Below, in pieces: positions 33,482-41,009 of a stretch of 44,723 nucleotides of DNA. The stretch spans positions 1-44,723 of the forward strand of contig CANQOT010000015.1 in assembly GCA_947625555.1 (NCBI GenBank). The letters are read 5' to 3'. The notes below the pieces were generated by a model. That model made no database searches. It had not been told where the DNA came from and worked only from the letters and a program-made list of their open reading frames with translations. How positions within the stretch are numbered: the first letter of the stretch is position 1; each line of letters starts with the position of its first letter. The stretch is from an uncultured Clostridia bacterium (GTDB lineage Bacteria > Bacillota > Clostridia > Christensenellales > Borkfalkiaceae). Both the position numbers and the translations under genes were made by a program.

Positions 33482-34186
33482 TCAATGATTCTTGTTTTGC
33501 GTGTTTGTGCCGTAATTTATTCCGATTTGAATGCCCCCGGCGTTGGGGCCTTGTGTGATATGAGTTGAATGGTCATCCTTGGAAATATTGATCTTCACGA
33601 TCGTCTTTTCCGTCGCTTCTAATACGGACGCATCGTCTTTCGCTCTTGTCGTCTCTTCAAGCTGAAAACTCTTTTCCTTGTTGGAATCAGAAATCTGTTC
33701 GTAGATAAAAAATACTCCTGCGAGGACGAAGTCCGCCGCACCAATTACAGCAGATATCGTATTGGCAAGTTTTTCTTTTAAGATGCCTACCGAACCGAGC
33801 ACGGTAAACACAAGTGCCGCCACGATCAAAATAAGCACAAGCGGGATCATGATACGGCTAAAGATCCTCTCGCGCCCATTGGCCTTTTTTACATCGTTTA
33901 GACACGTCATAAGACTGCGGCGGCTGGCATACATCTGGCACTGTGCGAGCATATTTATAAACCAACTGCGAAGGTCTTCTACATCGGTGTTTCTGATAAA
34001 CCGTTCAAAGCAATCTTGAGTTTTGAGAACGCTGAATGCATCGTCCAAAAGCAGGATCTCTTCATCTTCATCGCAACAGAATAAAACGTCGCGCATACGG
34101 TCGACGTATGCAAAAAGCGGACGTTTCTCGGGATCCACTTTCAAAGTACTAAACGTCAAGATATTAAGGAGCTTTTTCTTTGTCAT
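33482..34186 (-). CDS. two-TM protein with a C-terminal RHIM-like (amyloid-type) motif
   Basis: The 234-residue protein has a cytoplasmic helical N-terminal part (1-108), two membrane segments (about 110-135 and 141-163) and a cytoplasmic tail. The tail ends STHITQGPNAGGIQIGINYG (207-226) plus a few Asn-rich residues. The IQIG core and surrounding Gly/Asn match the RHIM-like pattern (V/I-Q-V/I-G) used by animal RIPK proteins and by amyloid signalling motifs in fungi and bacteria. The same motif opens the next gene's product. It is related to the protein at 28415. Function as an amyloid adaptor is inferred. Confidence 0.78.
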   Translation of the reverse strand: MTKKKLLNILTFSTLKVDPEKRPLFAYVDRMRDVLFCCDEDEEILLLDDAFSVLKTQDCFERFIRNTDVEDLRSWFINMLAQCQMYASRRSLMTCLNDVKKANGRERIFSRIMIPLVLILIVAALVFTVLGSVGILKEKLANTISAVIGAADFVLAGVFFIYEQISDSNKEKSFQLEETTRAKDDASVLEATEKTIVKINISKDDHSTHITQGPNAGGIQIGINYGTNTQNKNH

Positions 34187-34198
34187 AAATCATCCTCC

Positions 34199-35206
34199 TT
34201 ACAATTCGATATTGTTGGACTTGCACCATTTTTCGAGAAGTTTCTCGACGGTATCCATGGGGGTGGCGTTTGCGAGACCGTCGGCGGATCTATCGTTGAC
34301 TTTCACTGTTTTGGATTTGTTGATACCGATACATTCTCCCTTGCGGTTAAAGACAGGACCGCCCGAATCTCCGGGATTGGAGGGAGCCGTATGGACCAAA
34401 TTGCCTTCATCATCTTTGGTATATTTTACTTCGCCGCGGAACGGAGCAAGACCCATGGCAAAAGCGTTACCGATCACAACGCAGTCGGCGCCTTGACAGA
34501 GAGACGAATAGTCGGCAATACGCTTTACCGCCGCAAATCGGCCGACTTCCTTTGCGTCAAACTTACACAACGCGACATCCGTCTTTTTGTCGGAGAACAG
34601 CACTTCGAGCTTGTGCCGTTTTTGCTCTCCGCAGAGTTTCATCGTAATTTTTGGAAAGTAAACTCCGACCTCGTCGTCAAAAACAACGTGGTCGTTTGTG
34701 AGGAGATAGCCCTTTTCCGAAATAATGAATCCCGTGCCGCTTTCGCTCTTTCCGTTCCCCGCCACGGAGATCTCGGCGACCGCCGTCTTGTTTTTTTCAA
34801 AGACGTCCGCACCCAAACCCTGCGTCTCTTTCGTCTCTTCGACAAGGCCTGTTATGTCGATGTCATCCTCGTCCGCCGAAAATGCTTTAGGATACTCGGG
34901 CGGGCTATCGGGAAGAACTATGGGTGGCGTCCTTTTTTGAGGGATTTCACTTTGCGCGGGCAAGCCGAAGCATTCACGCACGAAGTCCGTGACCCCATTC
35001 TCGTACAGTTCACGGGAGACCGCGATCCAACGATCCATAAATGCTGCCAACTTCGCCCGGTCGAGGATCGTCGAAGCTCTTTTATAGCTTTCACACGCGC
35101 TCTCAAGCAATAACAAAACATAAGAACGAGCTTCGCGCGGTTGATTCAACCGCGCAAGCTCTCTTGCGTTACAAAATATCGTTTTGATTTGTTTTCCGGT
35201 AAGCAT
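34199..35206 (-). CDS. cytoplasmic trypsin-like serine protease with a MIT-like N-terminal domain
   Basis: The 335-residue protein has no signal peptide. Residues 1-82 are a three-helix module (NARELARLNQPREARSYVLL ... MDRWIAVS ... VTDFVRECFGL) like that of the RuvB-like protein at 29261. A Pro-rich, acidic linker follows. The S1C protease domain (about 140-335) has a full triad: His173 (LLTNDHVV), Asp210 (KKTDVALCKF) and Ser281 (NPGDSGGPVF). A trypsin-like protease kept in the cytoplasm is typical of bacterial conflict systems where it may activate or destroy a partner. The next gene begins 12 bp downstream. Confidence 0.85.
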   Translation of the reverse strand: MLTGKQIKTIFCNARELARLNQPREARSYVLLLLESACESYKRASTILDRAKLAAFMDRWIAVSRELYENGVTDFVRECFGLPAQSEIPQKRTPPIVLPDSPPEYPKAFSADEDDIDITGLVEETKETQGLGADVFEKNKTAVAEISVAGNGKSESGTGFIISEKGYLLTNDHVVFDDEVGVYFPKITMKLCGEQKRHKLEVLFSDKKTDVALCKFDAKEVGRFAAVKRIADYSSLCQGADCVVIGNAFAMGLAPFRGEVKYTKDDEGNLVHTAPSNPGDSGGPVFNRKGECIGINKSKTVKVNDRSADGLANATPMDTVEKLLEKWCKSNNIEL

Positions 35207-35212
35207 TATCTA

Positions 35213-36415
35213 TCAGTTTTTCGGCTTCTTCAGAAGGCTGAGAAGGTCCTCGTAGGGCATGCCGCGATTGTAGGCTTCAAAGCGCAGAAGCATCTCGGGC
35301 GTCACGCCGTTGATGAATTTTTTGATCACTTCGTCGCAGTCCTGCATCGTCACCCGCTCGCCCATAGGCCTTCCGATCTGTTTATTGAGGACGTTCTTGA
35401 CTTCTCTTTCGAGCGGACGATTTGCAATCTGCTTCATGACTGCCTTGATGTCGGCTCCCGAATATCCCTCGAGCTTTGCCGCCAAGGCATCAACCGTAAC
35501 GTTTTCGTCGTGGGGGAGTTTGTCGAGCTGCATGCCGACGAATTTTCTGACCGCATTTCCGTCGGGCAGAGGGACGTATATCTGCGTCTCGAATCTGCCG
35601 CCGCGTTTCAAAGCCGCGTCGAGTTTCCACGGGAGATTTGTCGCCGCAACGATGATGCGTAACTGCCCCTCCCTCTTCGTCTTCATGAAGCCGTCCATAC
35701 AGGTGAGCAGTGTCGTCAAAATGGATTTCGTATGACGGCTGTCCTCGGAATCGCGGTCGGAACAGATGCTGTCGATCTCATCGAAAAAGATGATGCAACG
35801 GTTGAGTTCGGCCGCCTGTGCAAAAATATCGCGGATATTCTTTTCGGCAACGCCCACTACAGAGGCGAGAACTTCGCTCGTCTGCACGACTGCGATCTTG
35901 CAATTAAGTGCCCCGGCAAGGCATTTGACTATGTGAGTTTTGCCCGTCCCGGGAGGGCCGTAAAGCAGGATCTGTGTCCCCAACTGCTCTCCTCTGAACT
36001 TGCGGTAGATCTCGCGAAATTCGGGACGAAGAGGAGCGACGACGTCCACCATGAACGCGTCCTTGACCTCCTGTACGCCGATGATATCCTTAAACCCGAG
36101 GTCGGGCACTTCATCCGAAAACCACTGCTGGGGCACATAGTACGGATCGGTCCCCTCGTTCGCCGCGCCCGAAGAACGCACGGGCGTAGCGGGGGTCCGA
36201 GAATTTTTCGCAAGATAGGACGCAGCGGAGAGACATTGCTTTCGATAGGTCTCCTTGAGGCTTGTCCCGACATTGGGCTTAACGCATTCATCAAACCCGA
36301 TGCGGAGCAACTCCATACCGATGTCGGAGATCGCTTCTGCATCCTGCGCTCTGACTGCCTCGTTAAAAGAGGATACTTTGGAGTTAAAAACTCCCATCAT
36401 GTTTGCTTCTGCCAT
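35213..36415 (-). CDS. Vps4/katanin-like AAA ATPase with a MIT-like N-terminal domain
   Basis: The 400-residue protein belongs to the meiotic (Vps4/katanin/spastin) AAA clade. It has Walker A GPPGTGKT (153-160), Walker B IIFFDEID and the clade signature ATNLPWKLDAALKRGGRFE with IYVPLPDG. Residues 1-72 form a helical MIT-like module (NEAVRAQDAEAISDIGMELL ... RKQCLSAASYLAK). The C-terminus (VTMQDCDEVIKKFINGVTPE) parallels the Vps4 C-terminal helix. The pore-loop aromatic usually in KWxG is replaced (SVVG). Vps4 pulls ESCRT-III subunits out of membrane polymers, and an ESCRT-III-like gene sits 2 bp upstream, so the pair probably work together. Confidence 0.82.
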   Translation of the reverse strand: MAEANMMGVFNSKVSSFNEAVRAQDAEAISDIGMELLRIGFDECVKPNVGTSLKETYRKQCLSAASYLAKNSRTPATPVRSSGAANEGTDPYYVPQQWFSDEVPDLGFKDIIGVQEVKDAFMVDVVAPLRPEFREIYRKFRGEQLGTQILLYGPPGTGKTHIVKCLAGALNCKIAVVQTSEVLASVVGVAEKNIRDIFAQAAELNRCIIFFDEIDSICSDRDSEDSRHTKSILTTLLTCMDGFMKTKREGQLRIIVAATNLPWKLDAALKRGGRFETQIYVPLPDGNAVRKFVGMQLDKLPHDENVTVDALAAKLEGYSGADIKAVMKQIANRPLEREVKNVLNKQIGRPMGERVTMQDCDEVIKKFINGVTPEMLLRFEAYNRGMPYEDLLSLLKKPKN

Positions 36416-36417
36416 GT

Positions 36418-37029
36418 TTACTTCTTCTTTTCGTCCTCGATGATGCCTTCGTAGTCGATATCGCCCGTCATGCCGTCAAATTCGGGCTTGGCCACCGTCT
36501 CGGGAGCGACCTTGGGTTTAATGCGCTCAACCATTGCCGCATATTCTGCCTTGAACCAATCTGCGTTTTCCTCTTCGGAGATGTTTGCGCCCTCGAGACG
36601 ACTTGATATCGTCTCCACGGGCTGAGGTTCAAGGATCTCGTTGAGCTTGGCGATCTCGGCCTCCGTCTTGCTCATATCCTTAAACAGACCGCTGATGCTC
36701 TTGGACAACTTGCTGAAATCAGGTGTTTCCGCAAGAAGACCCTTGCAGCCTGCGATCGCTCCGGGAAGTTTCCCGAGTTGCGACATGGCCTGTGCGGTAA
36801 AAACGCCGAGCCTTACGTTGCCCTTCAAAGTGTTGAGCCGCTCGGCAAGTACATCCACCCCGTGCTTTTGTTTGATGAGCTGTTTGGCTTTTGCATCGTC
36901 TCCACGGAGTGCCGCTGCGTCTATGTGCCCTTTGTACTCTTCGCTGAATTTTTCGAGGGTATGTACACCCTTGTCAAGCGAATCCATTGCCGCAATGATC
37001 TTTTCGTCGTTGGTTTGTTTCTTTGCCAT
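36418..37029 (-). CDS. ESCRT-III/Snf7-like coiled-coil protein (candidate)
   Basis: The 203-residue protein is almost all helix, with a basic first half and an acidic C-terminus (GDIDYEGIIEDEKKK), the charge layout of Snf7/CHMP proteins. ALRGDDAKAKQLIKQKHGVD parallels the Snf7 helix 1-2 hinge (A-x-x-G-x-x-x-x-A-K). PDFSKLSKSISGLFKDMSKT with AEIAKLNEIL parallels the later helices of CHMP2/CHMP3. It lies 2 bp before a Vps4-like gene. I rate Snf7 homology as likely by pattern and context, not proven; a generic coiled-coil partner is the alternative. No membrane segment or signal is present. Confidence 0.6.
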   Translation of the reverse strand: MAKKQTNDEKIIAAMDSLDKGVHTLEKFSEEYKGHIDAAALRGDDAKAKQLIKQKHGVDVLAERLNTLKGNVRLGVFTAQAMSQLGKLPGAIAGCKGLLAETPDFSKLSKSISGLFKDMSKTEAEIAKLNEILEPQPVETISSRLEGANISEEENADWFKAEYAAMVERIKPKVAPETVAKPEFDGMTGDIDYEGIIEDEKKK

Positions 37030-37054
37030 AATATATTTCTCCTTAAATTTTTTG

Positions 37055-37648
37055 TTAGTTGAGGTTGGGTTTGTTTTTCGTGTTCACGTCTACCGTATCG
37101 GAAGGAATGATTTCGTCGATCTCTCCGTTAAACTCGGCCACGTCGTAATAGCTACGGGCATTCGCTTCGTGAATTTCGAGGTCGTTCATGAATTCGTCCT
37201 GTTCCTTCATCTTTCTTGCCAGCGCAAGAGCCTCTTGGCTCATATCATTCAGCATGTCCTCTGTGATTTCAATGAGTTTATCAAGATACTTGAGATTGTT
37301 TGCAGCCATTTTGAGCTGGTGTTCAGGGATGGCCATCCACACATCGCTGTAAGCGCCCTCATCGAGCTTGCCGTGCATGATTTCAATGCATTTTACAAGC
37401 ATATAGATAAGATAGTGCATCTTTTCAAGTTGCTTTTTTTGGAAGTGAATGCCCTCGCGCGTTGTGGGTTTCCGCGACTTGACCTTGCCGTAACGGTAGC
37501 GGTAAAGCCCTTCGACTTCTTCCAAAAGAAAGAATTCCACAAAGGCTTCCCTGTCAAACCTCGAAATATGCTCGGGTAACCGTTTAATCCATTCTTTAGC
37601 CCTCTTGACGCGTTCAGCATGCGATGTGATAAATTTTTGTTGTTGCAT
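37055..37648 (-). CDS. helical protein of unknown function, first gene of the ESCRT-like unit
   Basis: The start is set at the ATG at 37648 (AAAGGAGG upstream). The 197-residue protein is basic at the N-terminus (HAERVKRAKEWIKRL, RYRYGKVKSRK), has two long amphipathic helices (about 68-98 and 108-150) and an acidic C-terminus. That charge layout again resembles ESCRT-III subunits, but I see no motif that settles it. It is 25 bp upstream of the Snf7-like gene and headed by a TATAAT -10, so it likely starts the operon. Confidence 0.75.
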   Translation of the reverse strand: MQQQKFITSHAERVKRAKEWIKRLPEHISRFDREAFVEFFLLEEVEGLYRYRYGKVKSRKPTTREGIHFQKKQLEKMHYLIYMLVKCIEIMHGKLDEGAYSDVWMAIPEHQLKMAANNLKYLDKLIEITEDMLNDMSQEALALARKMKEQDEFMNDLEIHEANARSYYDVAEFNGEIDEIIPSDTVDVNTKNKPNLN

Positions 37649-37669
37649 GATTTGCCTCCTTTGATTTTT

Positions 37670-37697
37670 ATTATACAAAATTTTATTTTATTTGTAG
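37670..37697 (-). promoter_or_regulatory. probable promoter of transcription unit 1
   Basis: A perfect TATAAT (37670-37675) lies on the minus strand with a weak CTACAA (37692-37697) 16 bases upstream, in an A/T-rich context about 22 bases before the start codon at 37648. Confidence 0.55.
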
Positions 37698-37698
37698 T

Positions 37699-37949
37699 TT
37701 ATCGTCAATCAACCTTTAAGCCGTTTCTCCATTTATAAGCTGAATCGCGGAGTGTTGCACCTTGCGTTACATGTATGATTACCAAATAAATCTTCTAATT
37801 TTCTCCATTATAGGACAAAAAACGACTATTGTCACCACTTTGACGTTAAATTTTCTCAACTTTTTTTCCAAAAAATGGTTGACGAATTCTGCAATAGTTG
37901 TTATCCTTTTGCTCTTCCCGCCACGGTGCGTGAAATTTTTGTATGGGTA
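37699..37949. other. intergenic region between divergent units
   Basis: This A/T-rich stretch separates the minus-strand locus from the plus-strand secB-like gene. A 63-codon plus-strand frame at 37762-37953 has no ribosome site and is probably spurious. I see no RNA gene or clear repeat. Confidence 0.5.
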
Positions 37950-37978
37950 TTGACTTTCCGGCGGGGGTGTGCTACAAT
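37950..37978 (+). promoter_or_regulatory. promoter of the SecB-like gene
   Basis: TTGACT (37950-37955) is 17 bases from TACAAT (37973-37978) on the plus strand, about 35 bases ahead of the ATG at 38013. Confidence 0.8.
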
Positions 37979-38012
37979 GTGGACAAGTTCTTAAAAAGAG
38001 GTATTATTTTCT

Positions 38013-38459
38013 ATGATCGAGTACACCATGAGAGGCATTACCGCCGACGAACTCTACTTCAAGGTCAACGCCGTCCCCACCCCCGCCGATAAAAAATTCG
38101 AGATCAAGCCCTTCTTCTCCCGCCGCATCCAGACAGCCAAGGAAAATCCCAAGATCAACATCGTCATCCTCGAATGCAAGATCGAATCCAAGGAGAACGA
38201 ATTAAAACCCTTCAACCTCACCGTGCGTCTCGTGGGAATCTTCGAGGTCAACAACATGAACACGGCGGACGACCGGCGGGATTTCGCCATCAATGCGACC
38301 GAGACGATGTTCCCCTACCTCCGCACCGCGGTCACCAATCTCACCACCACCGCACTCATCAATCCGCTCGTCCTTCCCGTCGTCTCGGGTGCGACACTCT
38401 TCCCCGACGACAGGCAAGACCAGTACACCCTCAACTTCGATCCCAAGACGGCGAACTGA
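38013..38459 (+). CDS. SecB-like protein-export chaperone family protein
   Basis: The 148-residue protein has the SecB-like order: an N-terminal strand (ITADELYFKV), PFNLTVRLVGIFEVNN and then INATETMFPYLRTAVTNLTT with INPLVLPVVSG. SecB keeps preproteins unfolded for SecA in Proteobacteria; Firmicutes usually lack it and carry only divergent SecB-like proteins, sometimes tied to toxin-antitoxin systems. No toxin gene is adjacent here. It has its own promoter and a terminator. Confidence 0.75.
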   Translation: MIEYTMRGITADELYFKVNAVPTPADKKFEIKPFFSRRIQTAKENPKINIVILECKIESKENELKPFNLTVRLVGIFEVNNMNTADDRRDFAINATETMFPYLRTAVTNLTTTALINPLVLPVVSGATLFPDDRQDQYTLNFDPKTAN

Positions 38460-38479
38460 AAGGGTCCCATGAAAGTTTC

Positions 38480-38509
38480 ATCCCGCCGCATTCTCGCGGC
38501 GGGATTTTT
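38480..38509 (+). terminator. terminator of the SecB-like gene
   Basis: The stem atcccgccgc/gcggcgggat (38480-38489 with 38496-38505) is followed by TTTTT. It lies just before the permease ribosome site. Confidence 0.85.
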
Positions 38510-38526
38510 CGACAAAGGAGAAAATT

Positions 38527-40068
38527 ATGGATGAAAACATGCAGCCCGACATGCTGCAAGAACCCGCCGAAACGCCCGATGTGGCACCCATGTCCGAAGG
38601 TGAACCCCCTCAAACGCCGCCCAAGCAGCATAAGGGCTTTTTGGGCAGCGTCGATAAATTCTTCGGCATTTCGAGGAGCGGTTCCACCTTCAAGGCCGAG
38701 ATCGTCGCGGGGATCACCACCTTCATGGCGATGGTGTATGCCCTCCTCATCGTGCCCGATATGTACGGCGGCGCCGGCGGGGACTTCCCCTATGTGAGCT
38801 ACGGAGCCGTCTATATCGCGACCGCCCTCGGCGCGATCGCGGGGACTATGCTCATGGCCTTCGTCGCGAAGATGCCCCTCGCACAGGCCTCGGGATTGGG
38901 GGCGACCGCCTATGTGACGGGGACGCTGCTCGGCGGCTCCATGGGGCTTTCCTATGCGAACGCCATGCTCTTTGTCCTCCTCGGCGGGGCCATCTTCGTT
39001 TTGCTCACGGCGACGGGCCTCAGAAAGAAGATCCTCGCCGCCATTCCCAACGAAGTCAAGGTGATCGTTCCCGTCGGCATCGGCATGTTCATCGCCTTCA
39101 TCGGCTTCAACAATGCGGGCGTCGTGAACCTTCATGAGGGGAGCATTGTCTTTGCCTCCTTCAACGTCTTGAACGATGCCGTCACATATAAGGGCGCCAT
39201 GGGCGCGCTCATCGCCCTGCTCGGCGCCATCGCCATTGCCGTCCTCACCAAACGGAAGGTGAAGGGGGCCATTTTATGGGGCATGCTGGGCTCCGCCGCC
39301 CTCTACTACGCCCTTATCGGCCTCGGATGCGCGTGGAACGACGAGGGTTGCAAAGCTGTATTTACGGACATCGCGGGCGGTTTCGAGGACCCCTTCAAGG
39401 CGTTCGGCGCGTGGGGAAGGGAGTCCGTCGGGCAAGTCTTTGTCCACGGCTTCGATTTCGGCGGGATCGGCGCGGGACAGCTCGTCGTCGTCATCATCAC
39501 GACCTCCCTTTCGCTGTGCATGCTCAACATGTTCGATACCCTCGGCACCCTCTATGGGGCGTGCTCGAAGGGCGGGCTCCTCGACGGGAACGGCAACCCC
39601 GTCCGCGCCAACCAGTGCATGCTTGCCGACGCGCTCGGCACCTGCGCGGGCGCCGTGTTCGGGGCGACGACCGTCACCACCTACGTCGAATCTTCATCGG
39701 GCGTTGCGGCGGGCGGAAGGACGGGCTTCACCGCCTTCATCACGGGCGTATGCTTCGTCGTCGCGATGTTCCTCTCCCCCATTGCAAAACTTGTCCCCAC
39801 GGCGGCGACCTCGGCCGCGCTCATCTGGGTGGGCGTCCTGATGATGTCCTCCGTCAAGGATATCGACTGGTCGGACCCCGCCGCCGCGCTCCCCGCCTTC
39901 CTCACCATCGCCGTGATGGCCTTCGGCTACTCCATCTCCTACGGCATCGGCGTGGGCATCATCTCGTGCGTGCTCGTCAAACTTTTCACGGGCAAGGTAA
40001 AGGAGATCTCTATCGTGACGTGGGTCATCGCCGCCCTGTTCCTCGCGATGTTCCTCCTCACCAATTAA
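38527..40068 (+). CDS. NCS2-family purine (adenine/guanine/hypoxanthine) permease
   Basis: The 513-residue membrane protein has about 12-14 hydrophobic segments and the AzgA/PbuG signature. It opens FFGISRSGSTFKAEIVAGITTFMAM, continues with AQASGLGATAYVT where PbuG proteins have a related Gly/Asn-rich motif, and has LNMFDTLGTLYGACSKGG. TTVTTYVESSSGVAAGGRTG follows in the transport core. Such proteins import purine bases with protons. The first about 40 residues are a Pro/Glu/Met-rich cytoplasmic extension. The ATG has an AAGGAG site, and a terminator follows. The precise base transported is unknown. Confidence 0.9.
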   Translation: MDENMQPDMLQEPAETPDVAPMSEGEPPQTPPKQHKGFLGSVDKFFGISRSGSTFKAEIVAGITTFMAMVYALLIVPDMYGGAGGDFPYVSYGAVYIATALGAIAGTMLMAFVAKMPLAQASGLGATAYVTGTLLGGSMGLSYANAMLFVLLGGAIFVLLTATGLRKKILAAIPNEVKVIVPVGIGMFIAFIGFNNAGVVNLHEGSIVFASFNVLNDAVTYKGAMGALIALLGAIAIAVLTKRKVKGAILWGMLGSAALYYALIGLGCAWNDEGCKAVFTDIAGGFEDPFKAFGAWGRESVGQVFVHGFDFGGIGAGQLVVVIITTSLSLCMLNMFDTLGTLYGACSKGGLLDGNGNPVRANQCMLADALGTCAGAVFGATTVTTYVESSSGVAAGGRTGFTAFITGVCFVVAMFLSPIAKLVPTAATSAALIWVGVLMMSSVKDIDWSDPAAALPAFLTIAVMAFGYSISYGIGVGIISCVLVKLFTGKVKEISIVTWVIAALFLAMFLLTN

Positions 40069-40095
40069 GGGAAGCAAAAGGGCCATTGATACATG

Positions 40096-40134
40096 ACCGC
40101 CCGCGGCGAAGAAGGCCGCGGGCGGTTTGATTTT
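40096..40134 (+). terminator. terminator of the purine permease gene
   Basis: The stem accgcccgcggc/gccgcgggcggt (40096-40107 with 40115-40126) is followed by ttgatttt, 28 bases past the stop. Confidence 0.75.
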
Positions 40135-40146
40135 CGGTAAAATTTT

Positions 40147-40179
40147 CAAAGAAAAGACCGCACCGTTTTTGCGGTGCGG
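40147..40179 (-). terminator. terminator of the rplU-rpmA operon
   Basis: The stem ccgcaccg/cggtgcgg (40158-40165 with 40172-40179) is followed on the minus strand by TCTTTTCTTT, just past the rpmA stop. Confidence 0.85.
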
Positions 40180-40188
40180 CCCGATTTC

Positions 40189-40455
40189 TCAATAGACGCT
40201 GACTTGTTTCTTATCCCTGCCAAGGCGCTCGAATTTGACGACCCCGTCTTTGAGGGCGAAGAGCGTATCGTCCCCGCCGATGCCGACGTTGTTGCCCGGG
40301 TGGATCTTGGTCCCCCTCTGGCGCACGATGATGCTGCCCGCGAGGACTTCCTGCCCATCCTGGCGCTTGACCCCGAGGCGCTTCGCGTTCGAGTCTCTGC
40401 CGTTGTGGGAGGAACCGGTACCCTTTTTATGCGCGAATAATCTGATAAAAATCAT
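40189..40455 (-). CDS. rpmA: 50S ribosomal protein L27
   Basis: The 88-residue protein has the invariant L27 core: [40 protein letters not shown] and [16 protein letters not shown]. The N-terminus MIFIRLFA before HKKG resembles the short Firmicutes extension (as in B. subtilis MLRLDLQFFA) that the protease Prp removes. The prp gene normally lies between rplU and rpmA in Firmicutes but is absent here; only 66 bp separate the genes. Confidence 0.96.
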   Translation of the reverse strand: MIFIRLFAHKKGTGSSHNGRDSNAKRLGVKRQDGQEVLAGSIIVRQRGTKIHPGNNVGIGGDDTLFALKDGVVKFERLGRDKKQVSVY

Positions 40456-40521
40456 GATATCTTCTCCTTATTTTCATCGTTCGGAGGAAATTCCCCCATG
40501 CCTTCCCAAAGGCAGCCCCTT

Positions 40522-40827
40522 TCAGCCTACGATCTTCTCGATCTTCACAGCGGTGAACGGCTGACGGTGGCCCTGCTTCTTGCGCTCGTTCTTCTTGGAC
40601 TTGTACTTAAAGACGATGATCTTCTTGAACTTATCCTGCGCTTCCACTTTGCCCGTGACTTTGGCAGCCTTCGCTTCCTCGCCCACTTTGACGGTCTCGC
40701 CGTCCGCGAGCATCACGACGTTGAAGGTGACTTCGTCGCCGACTTCGGCCTTGAGCTTTTCCACCTTCACAACATCGCCTTCGGAAACTTTATACTGCTT
40801 CCCGCCGTTCTCGATGATTGCGTACAT
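40522..40827 (-). CDS. rplU: 50S ribosomal protein L21
   Basis: The start is set at the ATG at 40827 (AGGAGGT upstream), giving a normal length of 101 residues. [20 protein letters not shown] opens the protein and [14 protein letters not shown] closes it, both typical of L21. It is first in the rplU-rpmA operon, with promoter at 40923-40951 and a leader of about 90 bases. Confidence 0.96.
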   Translation of the reverse strand: MYAIIENGGKQYKVSEGDVVKVEKLKAEVGDEVTFNVVMLADGETVKVGEEAKAAKVTGKVEAQDKFKKIIVFKYKSKKNERKKQGHRQPFTAVKIEKIVG

Positions 40828-40951
40828 TCGCTTTTTACCTCCTCTTCCCGGTCTCGCAAGGTTGCATAGGCGGCTTCCTGTTTCGTAAGCGCTTGGTGCC
40901 CGTCCTTGGCGGCTCAAAAACAAATGTAACATACCTGCGTGCAAAAGTCAA
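40828..40951 (-). promoter_or_regulatory. rplU promoter and possible L21 leader
   Basis: TTGACT (40946-40951) is 17 bases from TACATT (40923-40928) on the minus strand. The transcribed leader of about 90 bases is GC-rich and long enough to fold, as expected for the autoregulatory L21 leader of Firmicutes. I did not confirm the conserved structure. Confidence 0.65.
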
Positions 40952-41009
40952 GCGGTTTTTCGCATAGAATGATGATTTTTTCGCAAACTGTAAGCAAAAG
41001 GAGAAAACC

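Noticed and set aside
37692-37720. TTGACG upstream of the TATAAT of unit 1 as its -35
   Set aside because: The spacing to the -10 would be 27 bases, far from the usual 16-19; a weaker CTACAA at normal spacing was preferred.
37762-37953. Possible 63-residue plus-strand membrane peptide
   Set aside because: It has no ribosome site, overlaps the promoter of the SecB-like gene and is explained by A/T-rich composition.
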